7,231 bases of DNA from Pseudomonadota bacterium. Lineage in GTDB: Bacteria; Desulfobacterota; JADFVX01. The position numbers and the translations under genes are program-made. Below, piece after piece: positions 1 through 5,510 of this stretch (positions within the stretch are counted from its first letter, which is position 1; each line of letters starts with the position of its first letter). Under the pieces are notes generated by a model. That model worked only from the letters and a program-made list of their open reading frames with translations. It was not told where the DNA came from and made no database searches. The stretch spans positions 1-7,231 of the forward strand of contig JADFVM010000123.1 in the NCBI GenBank assembly GCA_015222555.1, given 5' to 3'.

Positions 1-243
1 CTTGATATTCAAACAATGGCTGTTGAGTATACGTCTGTTCTAAGTGAAATAAGAAAAGCTTCCGAAGTACTTCAGGCCGGTAAGCTGGAGGAGTTAACTG
101 TTTGCACTGAATCACTTACATTAATTTTAAGGGTGATTACTGATGAGTATTTCATTGCCGTTGTCCTTTCCTCAAATGGTAATTATGGTAAAGGCAGGTA
201 TCTAATAAGGATGGCTGCGCCGAAGCTGGTTGAAGAATTTTGA
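1..243 (+). CDS. Roadblock/LC7-domain protein, C-terminal part (5' end outside window)
   Basis: The frame is open from base 1 to a TGA at 241-243 and gives the last 80 residues of a protein. The ATG at 16 is internal: it has no ribosome-binding site, and a Roadblock/LC7 domain needs roughly 40-50 further residues upstream. The visible part has an amphipathic helix (VLSEIRKASEVLQ), then beta strands (LTLILRVITDEYFIAVVL), then the glycine-bearing turn NGNYGKGRYL, then a final helix APKLVEEF. This is the usual C-terminal half of the fold. Roadblock/LC7 proteins such as MglB commonly pair with small Ras-like GTPases or act as dimeric scaffolds in polarity, motility and membrane systems. The partner is not visible here. 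A terminator follows it, so it probably ends an upstream transcription unit and is not part of the aroQ operon. Family assignment is fairly firm; the specific role is unknown. Confidence 0.72.
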   Translation, partial: LDIQTMAVEYTSVLSEIRKASEVLQAGKLEELTVCTESLTLILRVITDEYFIAVVLSSNGNYGKGRYLIRMAAPKLVEEF

Positions 244-306
244 TACAGTAACTTTTTAATTTCTTTATGCTAAGCAACGGGATTTATTGTTGGGTTGATT
301 TTTTTT

Positions 307-331
307 AAGAGCTGCATTAGCAGCTTTTTTT
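307..331 (+). terminator. Rho-independent terminator between the Roadblock gene and aroQ
   Basis: AGCTGC (310-315), loop ATTA (316-319) and GCAGCT (320-325) form a perfect 6-bp stem. It can extend to 9 bp using AAG (307-309) against TTT (326-328) with one G-T pair. A run of seven T (325-331) follows. This is a textbook intrinsic terminator for the + strand. It lies 63 bases after the Roadblock stop. The T run ends 3 bases before the SD of aroQ, leaving no room for a separate promoter in between, so aroQ must be reached by read-through or from a promoter upstream of the hairpin. Confidence 0.85.
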
Positions 332-334
332 GTT

Positions 335-341
335 AGAGGAG
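335..341 (+). promoter_or_regulatory. Ribosome-binding site of aroQ
   Basis: AGAGGAG lies 7 bases before the ATG at 349. It is a strong SD that fixes the aroQ start. Its closeness to the terminator hairpin at 307-331 is unusual. Confidence 0.8.
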
Positions 342-348
342 AATATAT

Positions 349-792
349 ATGAAGAAGGTTCTTGTCATTCATGGCCCCAACCTGAACTTGCTGGGACGTA
401 GAGAGCCTGAAGTTTACGGGAAGGAAGGTTTGGAGACGATTAATAATGAAATCAGCCGTGAAGCAAAAAATCTGGATATATCCGTTGATTTTTTTCAGTC
501 AAATTCCGAGGGGGAAATTGTCGATAAAATCCAGCAAAGTGCTGAGGGCTTTTCCATAATAATCATTAATCCTGCGGCGTACACTCACACAAGCGTGGCC
601 ATTCGTGATGCGCTGCTTGCAGTTCATCTTCCTGCAATTGAAGTTCACCTTTCCAATATTTATAAAAGAGAAGAGTTTCGGAAGAAATCTTTGATCTCAG
701 ATATAGTCATTGGACAGATTTCCGGTTTCGGTGCTTATGGTTATATCCTGGCTATACGTGCCGCAGCAAAACAGATTGCGAACTTGGGATGA
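349..792 (+). CDS. aroQ: 3-dehydroquinate dehydratase, type II
   Basis: This enzyme converts 3-dehydroquinate to 3-dehydroshikimate in the cytosolic shikimate pathway (third step toward aromatic amino acids and chorismate). Type II enzymes are about 145-150 residues and form dodecamers; this one is 147. Diagnostic segments are HGPNLNLLGRREPEVYG (residues 8-24), which carries the flexible-lid arginine (R17 or R18) and the catalytic tyrosine Y23; QSNSEGEIVDKI (50-61); INPAAYTHTSVAIRDAL (73-89), with N74 expected to hold the catalytic water; EVHLSNIYKREEFR (98-111), with the catalytic histidine H100; and the C-terminal GFGAYGYILAIRAA. All key residues are present. The ATG is fixed by a strong SD. 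It is the first gene of the string and is followed after 18 bases by the M24 peptidase in the same reading frame. Confidence 0.97.
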   Translation: MKKVLVIHGPNLNLLGRREPEVYGKEGLETINNEISREAKNLDISVDFFQSNSEGEIVDKIQQSAEGFSIIIINPAAYTHTSVAIRDALLAVHLPAIEVHLSNIYKREEFRKKSLISDIVIGQISGFGAYGYILAIRAAAKQIANLG

Positions 793-810
793 ACTGAGAG
801 CATTAGTCAG

Positions 811-1914
811 TTGCAAAGTAAAAGTAAAAATGATAATATCACGCCGCACAATGTGAAGCAGAGACAGCGCCACCTTTCAGAGCTTCTCGAGAGTGTAAAG
901 ACAGATTCTCTGCTCTTGACGGACTTGCAAAATGTTAGATATTTCTGCGGATTTACGGGAAGCTCGGCTTATTTATTAGTAACAAAAACAAGCAACTTTT
1001 TTTTCACCGACGGGCGATATGAGGTGCAGGCGCAGCAGGAAGTGATTGCGGCTCACATCATTGTTACAAAAAAAATGCTTGAATCTGTGAAAGAGATTGT
1101 TACTCAGCTGGGTATAAATAAAATCTCCTTCGAGGCAAAGAATTTATCCTATTACCAGTGGACGCAATTAAAGGAAAAGATAGGTAAGGTTGAGCTTCTA
1201 CCTTTGCAAGATGAGGTCAGGCAGCTTCGCATATTAAAAGATCAAAAAGAATTAGAAAGTATAAGAAAAGGCGCAAATATAGCGAAAGACGCTTTTTTTT
1301 CAACATTAAAACTTGTTAGACCCGGAATCCGGGAAGTTGATGTCGCGCTTGCTCTTGAAGTTGAAATGCGCAAAAAAGGGGCCGAAAAGGTTTCTTTCGA
1401 CATTATTGTTGCTTCAGGTAAGAGATCTGCTTTACCCCATGCCGTACCCACTGAAAAGATCATAGATGATGGTGATCTTGTTGTTATTGATTTTGGGGTA
1501 GTTGTCCGCGGTTATCACACAGATGAAACATGCACGATAAAGGTGGGGCGCGCTTTATCTGAAGCACAGGAGATTTATAGTACCGTTAACGATGCCCAGA
1601 GATTAGCCATCGAGATGATAAGGCCCGGTGTAAAGGCTCGTGACATCGACGCTGCTGCAAGAGATCATATCTGTAATAAAGGTTATGGGCAGTATTTCAG
1701 TCATGGCACTGGTCATGGCGTAGGGCTTGATGTCCATGAACTACCTGTCATTAATGAGATGGGAGAGGCTGTTCTTGAAGAGGGCATGGTCTTTACAGTA
1801 GAACCGGGAATCTACATGCCTGAAATCGGAGGGGTGCGAATAGAGGACATGGTTCTTGTCACAGAAAGTGGATATGAAATTTTAACAAAGTGTAATGACG
1901 AATTGAGAGGTTAG
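811..1914 (+). CDS. pepP: M24-family Xaa-Pro aminopeptidase (PepP/PapA-like)
   Basis: This is a predicted cytosolic dimetal peptidase that removes N-terminal residues preceding proline. Residues about 15-140 form the creatinase-like N-terminal domain, with the motif NVRYFCGFTGS (41-51). Residues about 147-360 form the pita-bread catalytic domain. The five metal ligands are all visible: D227 (VVIDFG), D238 (HTDET), H302 (SHGTGHGVG), E331 (TVEPGIY) and E345 (VRIEDM). Supporting histidines are H210 (ALPHA), H298 and H309. At 367 residues it matches the shorter bacterial type, like B. subtilis PapA, rather than the longer E. coli PepP. Xaa-Pro dipeptidase is an alternative that sequence alone cannot exclude. 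The start is taken as TTG 811, behind a weak GAGAG at 796-800. GTG 853 would also fit the homologous N-terminus but has no SD. There is no ATG in the right place. The efp SD lies inside its last codons, which suggests coupled translation. Confidence 0.92.
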   Translation: MQSKSKNDNITPHNVKQRQRHLSELLESVKTDSLLLTDLQNVRYFCGFTGSSAYLLVTKTSNFFFTDGRYEVQAQQEVIAAHIIVTKKMLESVKEIVTQLGINKISFEAKNLSYYQWTQLKEKIGKVELLPLQDEVRQLRILKDQKELESIRKGANIAKDAFFSTLKLVRPGIREVDVALALEVEMRKKGAEKVSFDIIVASGKRSALPHAVPTEKIIDDGDLVVIDFGVVVRGYHTDETCTIKVGRALSEAQEIYSTVNDAQRLAIEMIRPGVKARDIDAAARDHICNKGYGQYFSHGTGHGVGLDVHELPVINEMGEAVLEEGMVFTVEPGIYMPEIGGVRIEDMVLVTESGYEILTKCNDELRG

Positions 1915-1917
1915 CTG

Positions 1918-2481
1918 ATGTATTCTACGCCCGATTTTAAGAAGGGTCTAAAAATAGAAATTGATAATGTCCCATACCTCATTGTTGAGTTTCAACATGT
2001 TAAACCTGGAAAGGGAGGGGCCTTTGTAAGGACAAAACTGAGAAATCTTCTGTCTGGAAGCGTTGTTGAAAGGACTTTCCGTGCAGGAGAAAAGGTTGGG
2101 AAGCCGGATATAAGAGAAAGCAGTATGCAGTTTTTATACAGAGACGGTGAAGGCTTTCATTTTATGAACAATGAGACTTATGAGCAGATAGCAATATCAG
2201 AGGAAGAGGTAGGTGATGATAGCAGGTTCCTTATAGAAAATACTGTGGCAGATGTATTGGAATATAATGGAAAGGTGATTGGCGTTGCTCTTCCTAACTT
2301 TGTCAATTTAAAAGTTGTTGAAACTGATCCCGGGTTTAAGGGGGATACCGCGACAGGTGGAACGAAACCGGCCAAGCTTGAGTCAGGGGCAACTGTTAAT
2401 GTTCCCCTCTTCATAAATGAAGGAGATCTTCTGAAGATAGATGTGCGGTCAGGCCAATATGTAGAGCGCGTTAAAGAATAA
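1918..2481 (+). CDS. efp: Translation elongation factor P
   Basis: EF-P binds the ribosome between the P and E sites and stimulates peptide bonds at stalled proline runs. Its 187 residues match the family length. The order is an N-terminal KOW-like domain (about 1-62), a central OB domain (about 65-127) and a C-terminal OB domain (about 130-187). The tip loop is VKPGKGGAF (28-36) with lysine K32 at the position of modified K34 in E. coli. A lysine rather than arginine argues against the rhamnosylated (EarP) type. Whether K32 is beta-lysylated (EpmA type) or otherwise modified cannot be told, because no modification gene lies in the window. The C-terminal signature around ATGGTKPAKLESGA (145-158) and GDLLKIDVRSGQYVER is intact. 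ATG 1918 follows GAGAGG (1905-1910), which lies in the end of the peptidase gene. The gap to that gene is only 3 bases. Confidence 0.98.
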   Translation: MYSTPDFKKGLKIEIDNVPYLIVEFQHVKPGKGGAFVRTKLRNLLSGSVVERTFRAGEKVGKPDIRESSMQFLYRDGEGFHFMNNETYEQIAISEEEVGDDSRFLIENTVADVLEYNGKVIGVALPNFVNLKVVETDPGFKGDTATGGTKPAKLESGATVNVPLFINEGDLLKIDVRSGQYVERVKE

Positions 2482-2492
2482 AGGAGTCAATA

Positions 2493-2945
2493 ATGGACAT
2501 AAAAAAACTGGAAAAAATAGTAAAACTTCTCAAGGAACAGGATCTTCAGGAGATAGAGATAGAAGAAAAAGATTCCAGAATAAGAGTTAAAAGGGAAGTC
2601 GGTCCAAGATTACCTCAGGTCGTTTCAGCGCCTCAGCCTCCACTAGCTCCCGAAGTTGTAGCGGTAGAGGAAAAGAAAGCTGACAAAAAGCCTGAATCAC
2701 CATACAAAATAATCAAGTCTCCAATGGTGGGGACACTTTATAGAAGCCCTGGACCGGATGCACCTGCTTACGTGGAAGAGGGTACAATTGTTAACAAGGG
2801 GCAGGTCCTATGCATCGTAGAGGCGATGAAGCTCATGAACGAGATTGAGGCAGAAATGAAGGGAAAGATAATCTCCATCCTTGTGGAAAATGGTCAGCCT
2901 GTTGAATATGGTGAGCCTCTCTTTGAAATTGAGCCCTTAAAGTAA
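2493..2945 (+). CDS. accB: Biotin carboxyl carrier protein of acetyl-CoA carboxylase
   Basis: This is the carrier subunit of acetyl-CoA carboxylase: biotin on this protein is carboxylated by AccC and delivers CO2 to acetyl-CoA at the AccAD transferase. Residues 1-35 form the charged N-terminal helix and strand (MDIKKLEKIVKLL, then IEIEEKDSRIRVKRE), which normally assembles with AccC. Residues about 36-70 are a proline/alanine-rich mobile linker. Residues about 72-148 are the biotinyl domain, with the protruding thumb segment SPMVGTLYRSPGPDAPAYVE (76-95) typical of AccB. The biotinylation motif is EAMKLMNEIEA, so K113 is the predicted biotin site. Its 150 residues match the family. AAGGAG (2481-2486), overlapping the efp stop, is 6 bases from the ATG. 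accC follows directly. Confidence 0.98.
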   Translation: MDIKKLEKIVKLLKEQDLQEIEIEEKDSRIRVKREVGPRLPQVVSAPQPPLAPEVVAVEEKKADKKPESPYKIIKSPMVGTLYRSPGPDAPAYVEEGTIVNKGQVLCIVEAMKLMNEIEAEMKGKIISILVENGQPVEYGEPLFEIEPLK

Positions 2946-2957
2946 TTAAATTATAAT
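2929..2957 (+). promoter_or_regulatory. Possible internal sigma70-type promoter before accC
   Basis: TTGAGC (2929-2934) is separated by 17 bases from a perfect TATAAT (2952-2957). The -35 box overlaps the last codons of accB. Transcription would begin near 2964, giving a leader of only about 12-18 bases that still contains AAAAAGG (2964-2970). The accB-accC gap is the longest in the string (36 bases to the preferred accC start), which leaves room for it. AT-rich spacers produce such matches by chance, so this is only a candidate. Confidence 0.33.
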
Positions 2958-2981
2958 AACGGGAAAAAGGTTTAGTTGTCT

Positions 2982-4313
2982 ATGTTTAATAAAATTCTTG
3001 TTGCAAACAGGGGAGAGATTGCTCTTAGAATTATCCGTTCCTGCAAGGAATTGGGGATAAGGACGGTTGCCGTCCATTCAGATGTTGATGCCGAGGCGCT
3101 TCATGTAAAGATTGCCGATGAAAGTATCTGCATCGGTTCCGCATCGCCGAAGGAAAGTTACCTGAATATAACATCTCTCATGAGTGCCGCAGAGGTGACA
3201 GATGCTGATGCCATACATCCGGGATATGGATTTCTTGCTGAAAATGCGGCTTTTAGAGAGGTCTGTGACAATTGTGGAATCAAGTTTATAGGGCCGCGCG
3301 CTGAAAACATAAGGCTGATGGGGAATAAAATCAGAGCCAAAGAGGTGATGATGAAAGCCGGCGTGCCCGTTGTTCCAGGCAGTGACGGAAAGATAAATGA
3401 TGAGAAAGAAGCACTCAAGGTTGCAAAGGAAATAGGCTTTCCCGTTATCATTAAAGCCTCGGCCGGCGGCGGTGGTAAAGGAATGAAGATAGTTCATAAT
3501 CCAACAAGTATTGGAAATGCATTCTTGACTACTCAGGCGGAAGCGAAGGCTTTCTTCGGGGATGGAGAAGTTTACATAGAAAAGTACTGTCAGAAACCAA
3601 GGCATGTAGAGATTCAGATCCTCGCTGACAAGCATGGCAATGTGATTCACCTTGGAGAGAGGGAGTGCAGCATTCAGAGGCGTAACCAGAAGCTTATGGA
3701 GGAAGCCCCCTGTCCGATCATGACAGAGGAACTTCGCGAGAGGATGACCAACGCAGCCGTTACAGCGGCCAAGGCCGTCAACTATACGAATGTCGGAACA
3801 GTTGAATTTCTTCTTGATGGGGAAGATTTTTATTTTATGGAGATGAATACACGGGTTCAGGTCGAGCACCCCATTACAGAAATGATAACGGGCGTTGATA
3901 TTGTTAAGGAACAGATACTTTCGGCGGCAGGTGAAAAGTTGAGGTTTAAGCAGGAGGATATTGTCTTCAGGGGGCATTCTATAGAGTGCAGGATTAATGC
4001 TGAACACGCTGAAACATTTCTTCCATCGCCAGGCAAAATAACATACTATCATGTGCCGGGTGGACTTGGTGTCAGAGTTGACTCTGCCGTTTATGATCAA
4101 TATATAATCCAGCCTTATTATGATTCGCTTATTGGCAAGGTTGTTGTTCATGCTGAGACAAGGCAGGAGGCGATAAGGCGGATGTACAGAACGCTTGATG
4201 AGTACATTATTGAAGGCGTTGAAACAACTATCCCTTTCTTTAAGAAAATACTGGGAAACAAGGACTTTATCGCCGGGGACATTGATACCAGTTTCGTGGA
4301 AAGATTCAGATAA
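2982..4313 (+). CDS. accC: Biotin carboxylase subunit of acetyl-CoA carboxylase
   Basis: This subunit carboxylates the biotin of AccB with bicarbonate and ATP, the first half-reaction of malonyl-CoA synthesis. Numbered from ATG 2982 (443 residues, usual length about 445), the N-terminal domain begins FNKILVANRGEIALRII. The ATP-grasp region has LMGNK (K116), IIKASAGGGGKGM (K158 plus the glycine-rich lid), KPRHVEIQI (H208), GERECSIQRRNQKLMEEAPC, and the signature MEMNTRVQVEHPITE (E287, N289, R291). The C-terminal domain has SIECRINAE (R337), then FLPSPGKI and YYDSLIGKV. All catalytic and ATP or bicarbonate contacts known from the E. coli enzyme are present. ATG 2982 matches the family N-terminus. 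An in-frame TTG at 2976 would add two residues and sits 5 bases after AAAAAGG, so either is possible. Pyruvate carboxylase subunit A has the same fold, but the adjacent accB, with its AccB-type thumb, supports AccC. Confidence 0.96.
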   Translation: MFNKILVANRGEIALRIIRSCKELGIRTVAVHSDVDAEALHVKIADESICIGSASPKESYLNITSLMSAAEVTDADAIHPGYGFLAENAAFREVCDNCGIKFIGPRAENIRLMGNKIRAKEVMMKAGVPVVPGSDGKINDEKEALKVAKEIGFPVIIKASAGGGGKGMKIVHNPTSIGNAFLTTQAEAKAFFGDGEVYIEKYCQKPRHVEIQILADKHGNVIHLGERECSIQRRNQKLMEEAPCPIMTEELRERMTNAAVTAAKAVNYTNVGTVEFLLDGEDFYFMEMNTRVQVEHPITEMITGVDIVKEQILSAAGEKLRFKQEDIVFRGHSIECRINAEHAETFLPSPGKITYYHVPGGLGVRVDSAVYDQYIIQPYYDSLIGKVVVHAETRQEAIRRMYRTLDEYIIEGVETTIPFFKKILGNKDFIAGDIDTSFVERFR

Positions 4314-5108
4314 TTGATACTCTGGAGGTTAATCATTTCCCCCCCCTCCGATGGTGCAACCAATATGGCCATCGATGAAGCTCTCTTTAAATATAGTGAC
4401 CAGCCAACGTTACGATTTTATTCCTGGTCTTCGCCCACTCTCAGCCTTGGTTATTTTCAAAAAGAAGATCCCCGCCTGATAAATAAATGCAAAGAAAATG
4501 GCATTGACGTTGTCAGACGTCCTACCGGGGGAAGAGCTGTCTTGCATGATAATGAAATAACCTATTCAGTCGTTTCATCCTATGAAAACTTCCCAAAACC
4601 ATCCACGCTTAAAGGCATCTATAAGGCTCTTGCCCAATGGCAGGTCGCATCATTTGAAACTATTGGTTTGGAAACCACGTTGTCTGGTGGTGTCAGCAGC
4701 AGACAGCAGAGTTATGTCACTAATGATGCCTGTTTTTTAACGTCAATACAGTCTGAAGTTCTTGTGAAAGGTAAAAAAATTTGCGGCAGCGCTCAAAAAC
4801 GGGGTAACGACTCCTTTTTACAGCATGGTTCAATCCCGGTAGATTTAAATGAACAACAATTCCTGAATATTACGGGCGAAAGAGAGAAGGCTTTAGATGC
4901 TTTTACAACCTTAAAGAAAGAGGGTTATGAAGGGACTGCCGGGGAATTTATTGCTCTAATGAGTAGGAAATTCGAAGAGGTTTTAAGGTGCAAATTGATA
5001 AGTGGATCCATCTCTGACAGCGAAATGAAAAAAACCTTTTTTTTAAAGAAGGAAAAATATGATGAATTCTTAAGACAGGTTAATCGAAAAATCTTCACGC
5101 CAAAGTGA
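4314..5108 (+). CDS. lipM: LipM-like octanoyltransferase (biotin/lipoate protein ligase family)
   Basis: This belongs to the BPL/LplA/LipB fold family that attaches octanoyl, lipoyl or biotinyl groups to a lysine of carrier domains. Visible landmarks in its 264 residues are WRLI (4-7), DGATNMAIDEAL (13-24), LRFYSWSSPTLSLGYFQ (33-49), RRPTGGRAVLHDNEITYSV (68-86), NDACF (137-141), VKGKKICGSAQKR (151-163) and LQHGSIPVDL (169-178). C140 aligns with the catalytic cysteine (C150) of B. subtilis LipM, which moves octanoate from octanoyl-ACP to a lipoyl domain by a thioester intermediate. LplA ligases lack it. K155 is the usual substrate-contacting lysine. The start is TTG 4314, directly after the accC TAA. 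The first ATG (4365) would delete the conserved WRLI strand. Only a weak GGAAAG (4298-4303) precedes it, so translation is probably coupled to accC. A run of eight C (4339-4346) lies near the 5' end. Lipoate ligase is the main alternative. Confidence 0.85.
   Translation: MILWRLIISPPSDGATNMAIDEALFKYSDQPTLRFYSWSSPTLSLGYFQKEDPRLINKCKENGIDVVRRPTGGRAVLHDNEITYSVVSSYENFPKPSTLKGIYKALAQWQVASFETIGLETTLSGGVSSRQQSYVTNDACFLTSIQSEVLVKGKKICGSAQKRGNDSFLQHGSIPVDLNEQQFLNITGEREKALDAFTTLKKEGYEGTAGEFIALMSRKFEEVLRCKLISGSISDSEMKKTFFLKKEKYDEFLRQVNRKIFTPK
4339..4346 (+). repeat. C8 homopolymer within the 5' end of lipM
   Basis: Eight consecutive C residues begin 25 bases after the TTG start and encode part of Ser-Pro-Pro-Ser (residues 9-12). 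A one-base slip would frameshift the whole enzyme. The reading frame is intact here. It may be a contingency tract, a chance run, or a place prone to sequencing error. Confidence 0.8.
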
Positions 5109-5251
5109 TGTTAAAAGCCACCTGTCCAAACATGGCTATGCAGGAAAAAATATTCTACTTGCGAATCCTCTTTGGAAAGATGATAAAAACAGATGGCGAA
5201 ACATATCTAAATCCCCATTTCACCTTGACTTTTAGTCATGGAGCATACTAG
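5108..5251 (+). other. Doubtful 47-codon ORF overlapping the lipM stop
   Basis: ATG 5108 overlaps the lipM stop (TGATG) and opens a frame to TAG 5249-5251. The product would start MLKATCPNMAMQEKIFYLR and has no family I recognise, no signal peptide and no clear membrane segment. There is no SD before it, and the predicted promoter 5225-5254 lies in its 3' end. The overlap is the arrangement seen in translationally coupled genes, but a 47-codon open frame is also expected by chance. It is listed so that it is not lost; I do not consider it established. Confidence 0.15.
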
Positions 5252-5254
5252 AAT
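5225..5254 (+). promoter_or_regulatory. Predicted sigma70-type promoter for the TPR gene
   Basis: TTGACT (5225-5230, 5 of 6 to consensus), an 18-base spacer, and TAGAAT (5249-5254, 5 of 6). Expected transcription start is about 5261, roughly 250 bases before the TTG start at 5511. It is the best promoter match in the stretch and sits in the only long intergenic gap, which supports it. Confidence 0.55.
5226..5238. repeat. Small inverted repeat overlapping the -35 box
   Basis: TGACT, TTT, AGTCA form a perfect 5-bp inverted repeat. It overlaps four bases of the predicted -35 hexamer, a position where a repressor would block polymerase. It is short enough to occur by chance. Confidence 0.3.
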
Positions 5255-5357
5255 ATTTACTTTATTTGCACCGCTTTTAATTGAGTTATCCCTTTTGAAA
5301 AGGCTTGTAGTTATTACTTGAGAAGATACTCTGGAAAAATGGGCATTCCTTATAAAT

Positions 5358-5389
5358 GCTTTCCATTCATCATTGAAGGAGTGGAAAGC
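5358..5389 (+). ncRNA. Strong hairpin in the TPR gene leader (possible cis-regulatory RNA)
   Basis: GCTTTCCATTC (5358-5368) pairs with GAGTGGAAAGC (5379-5389) over 11 base pairs, including a perfect 8-bp outer part and one G-U pair, around a 10-base loop. No T run follows, so it is not an intrinsic terminator. It lies about 120 bases before the TPR start, within the predicted 5' leader. I recognise no known riboswitch or leader family. The pairing is seen directly; any function is inference. Confidence 0.45.
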
Positions 5390-5499
5390 CTGTCTTATCC
5401 ATCTCAGACGAACAGCGAAAGAGTTAACAATAGGGAGTCTCTTCTCTTAAATGTGCAGGATCAAAATGCTCATTCTATTCAGTTACAGTTCTTAATTCC

Positions 5500-5504
5500 A
5501 GGAG
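5500..5504 (+). promoter_or_regulatory. Ribosome-binding site that decides the TTG start of the TPR gene
   Basis: AGGAG is followed, after a spacer made mostly of T, by TTG at 5511 (6-base spacing). No ATG or GTG lies nearby in frame, and an in-frame TAA at 5493-5495 rules out a longer protein. This site makes TTG 5511 the clear start. Confidence 0.85.
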
Positions 5505-5510
5505 ATTTTT

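Larger units (their letters stand above)
5109..5510 (+). other. Non-coding stretch between lipM and the TPR gene
   Basis: In these 402 bases no frame on either strand shows a recognisable protein. Contents: no intrinsic terminator for the upstream operon; a sigma70-like promoter (5225-5254) with a small inverted repeat in it; a palindromic CCTTTTGAAAAGG (5291-5303); a strong hairpin (5358-5389); pyrimidine-rich TCTCTTCTCTT (5438-5448), which could pair with the downstream SD; and the SD of the TPR gene (5500-5504). The simplest reading is a promoter followed by an about 250-base structured 5' leader. Confidence 0.5.

Noticed and set aside
1242..2414. Short minus-strand frames opposite the peptidase (1242-1463) and efp (2178-2414)
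   Set aside because: Both are contained in well-supported genes and show no start signals or family features.
3078..4151. Long open frame (357 codons) on the minus strand opposite accC
   Set aside because: It lies wholly inside the strongly supported accC gene, has no SD and reads as a low-plausibility protein; it is a shadow produced by accC codon usage.
5116..5144. Possible terminator hairpin after lipM (AGCCA with TGGCT, and CCTG with CAGG)
   Set aside because: The stems are short, the two pairings are mutually exclusive, loops are long and no T run follows.
5238..5321. 27-codon frame from ATG 5238
   Set aside because: Its start lies inside the promoter region upstream of the predicted transcription start, it lacks an SD and the product is unrecognisable.
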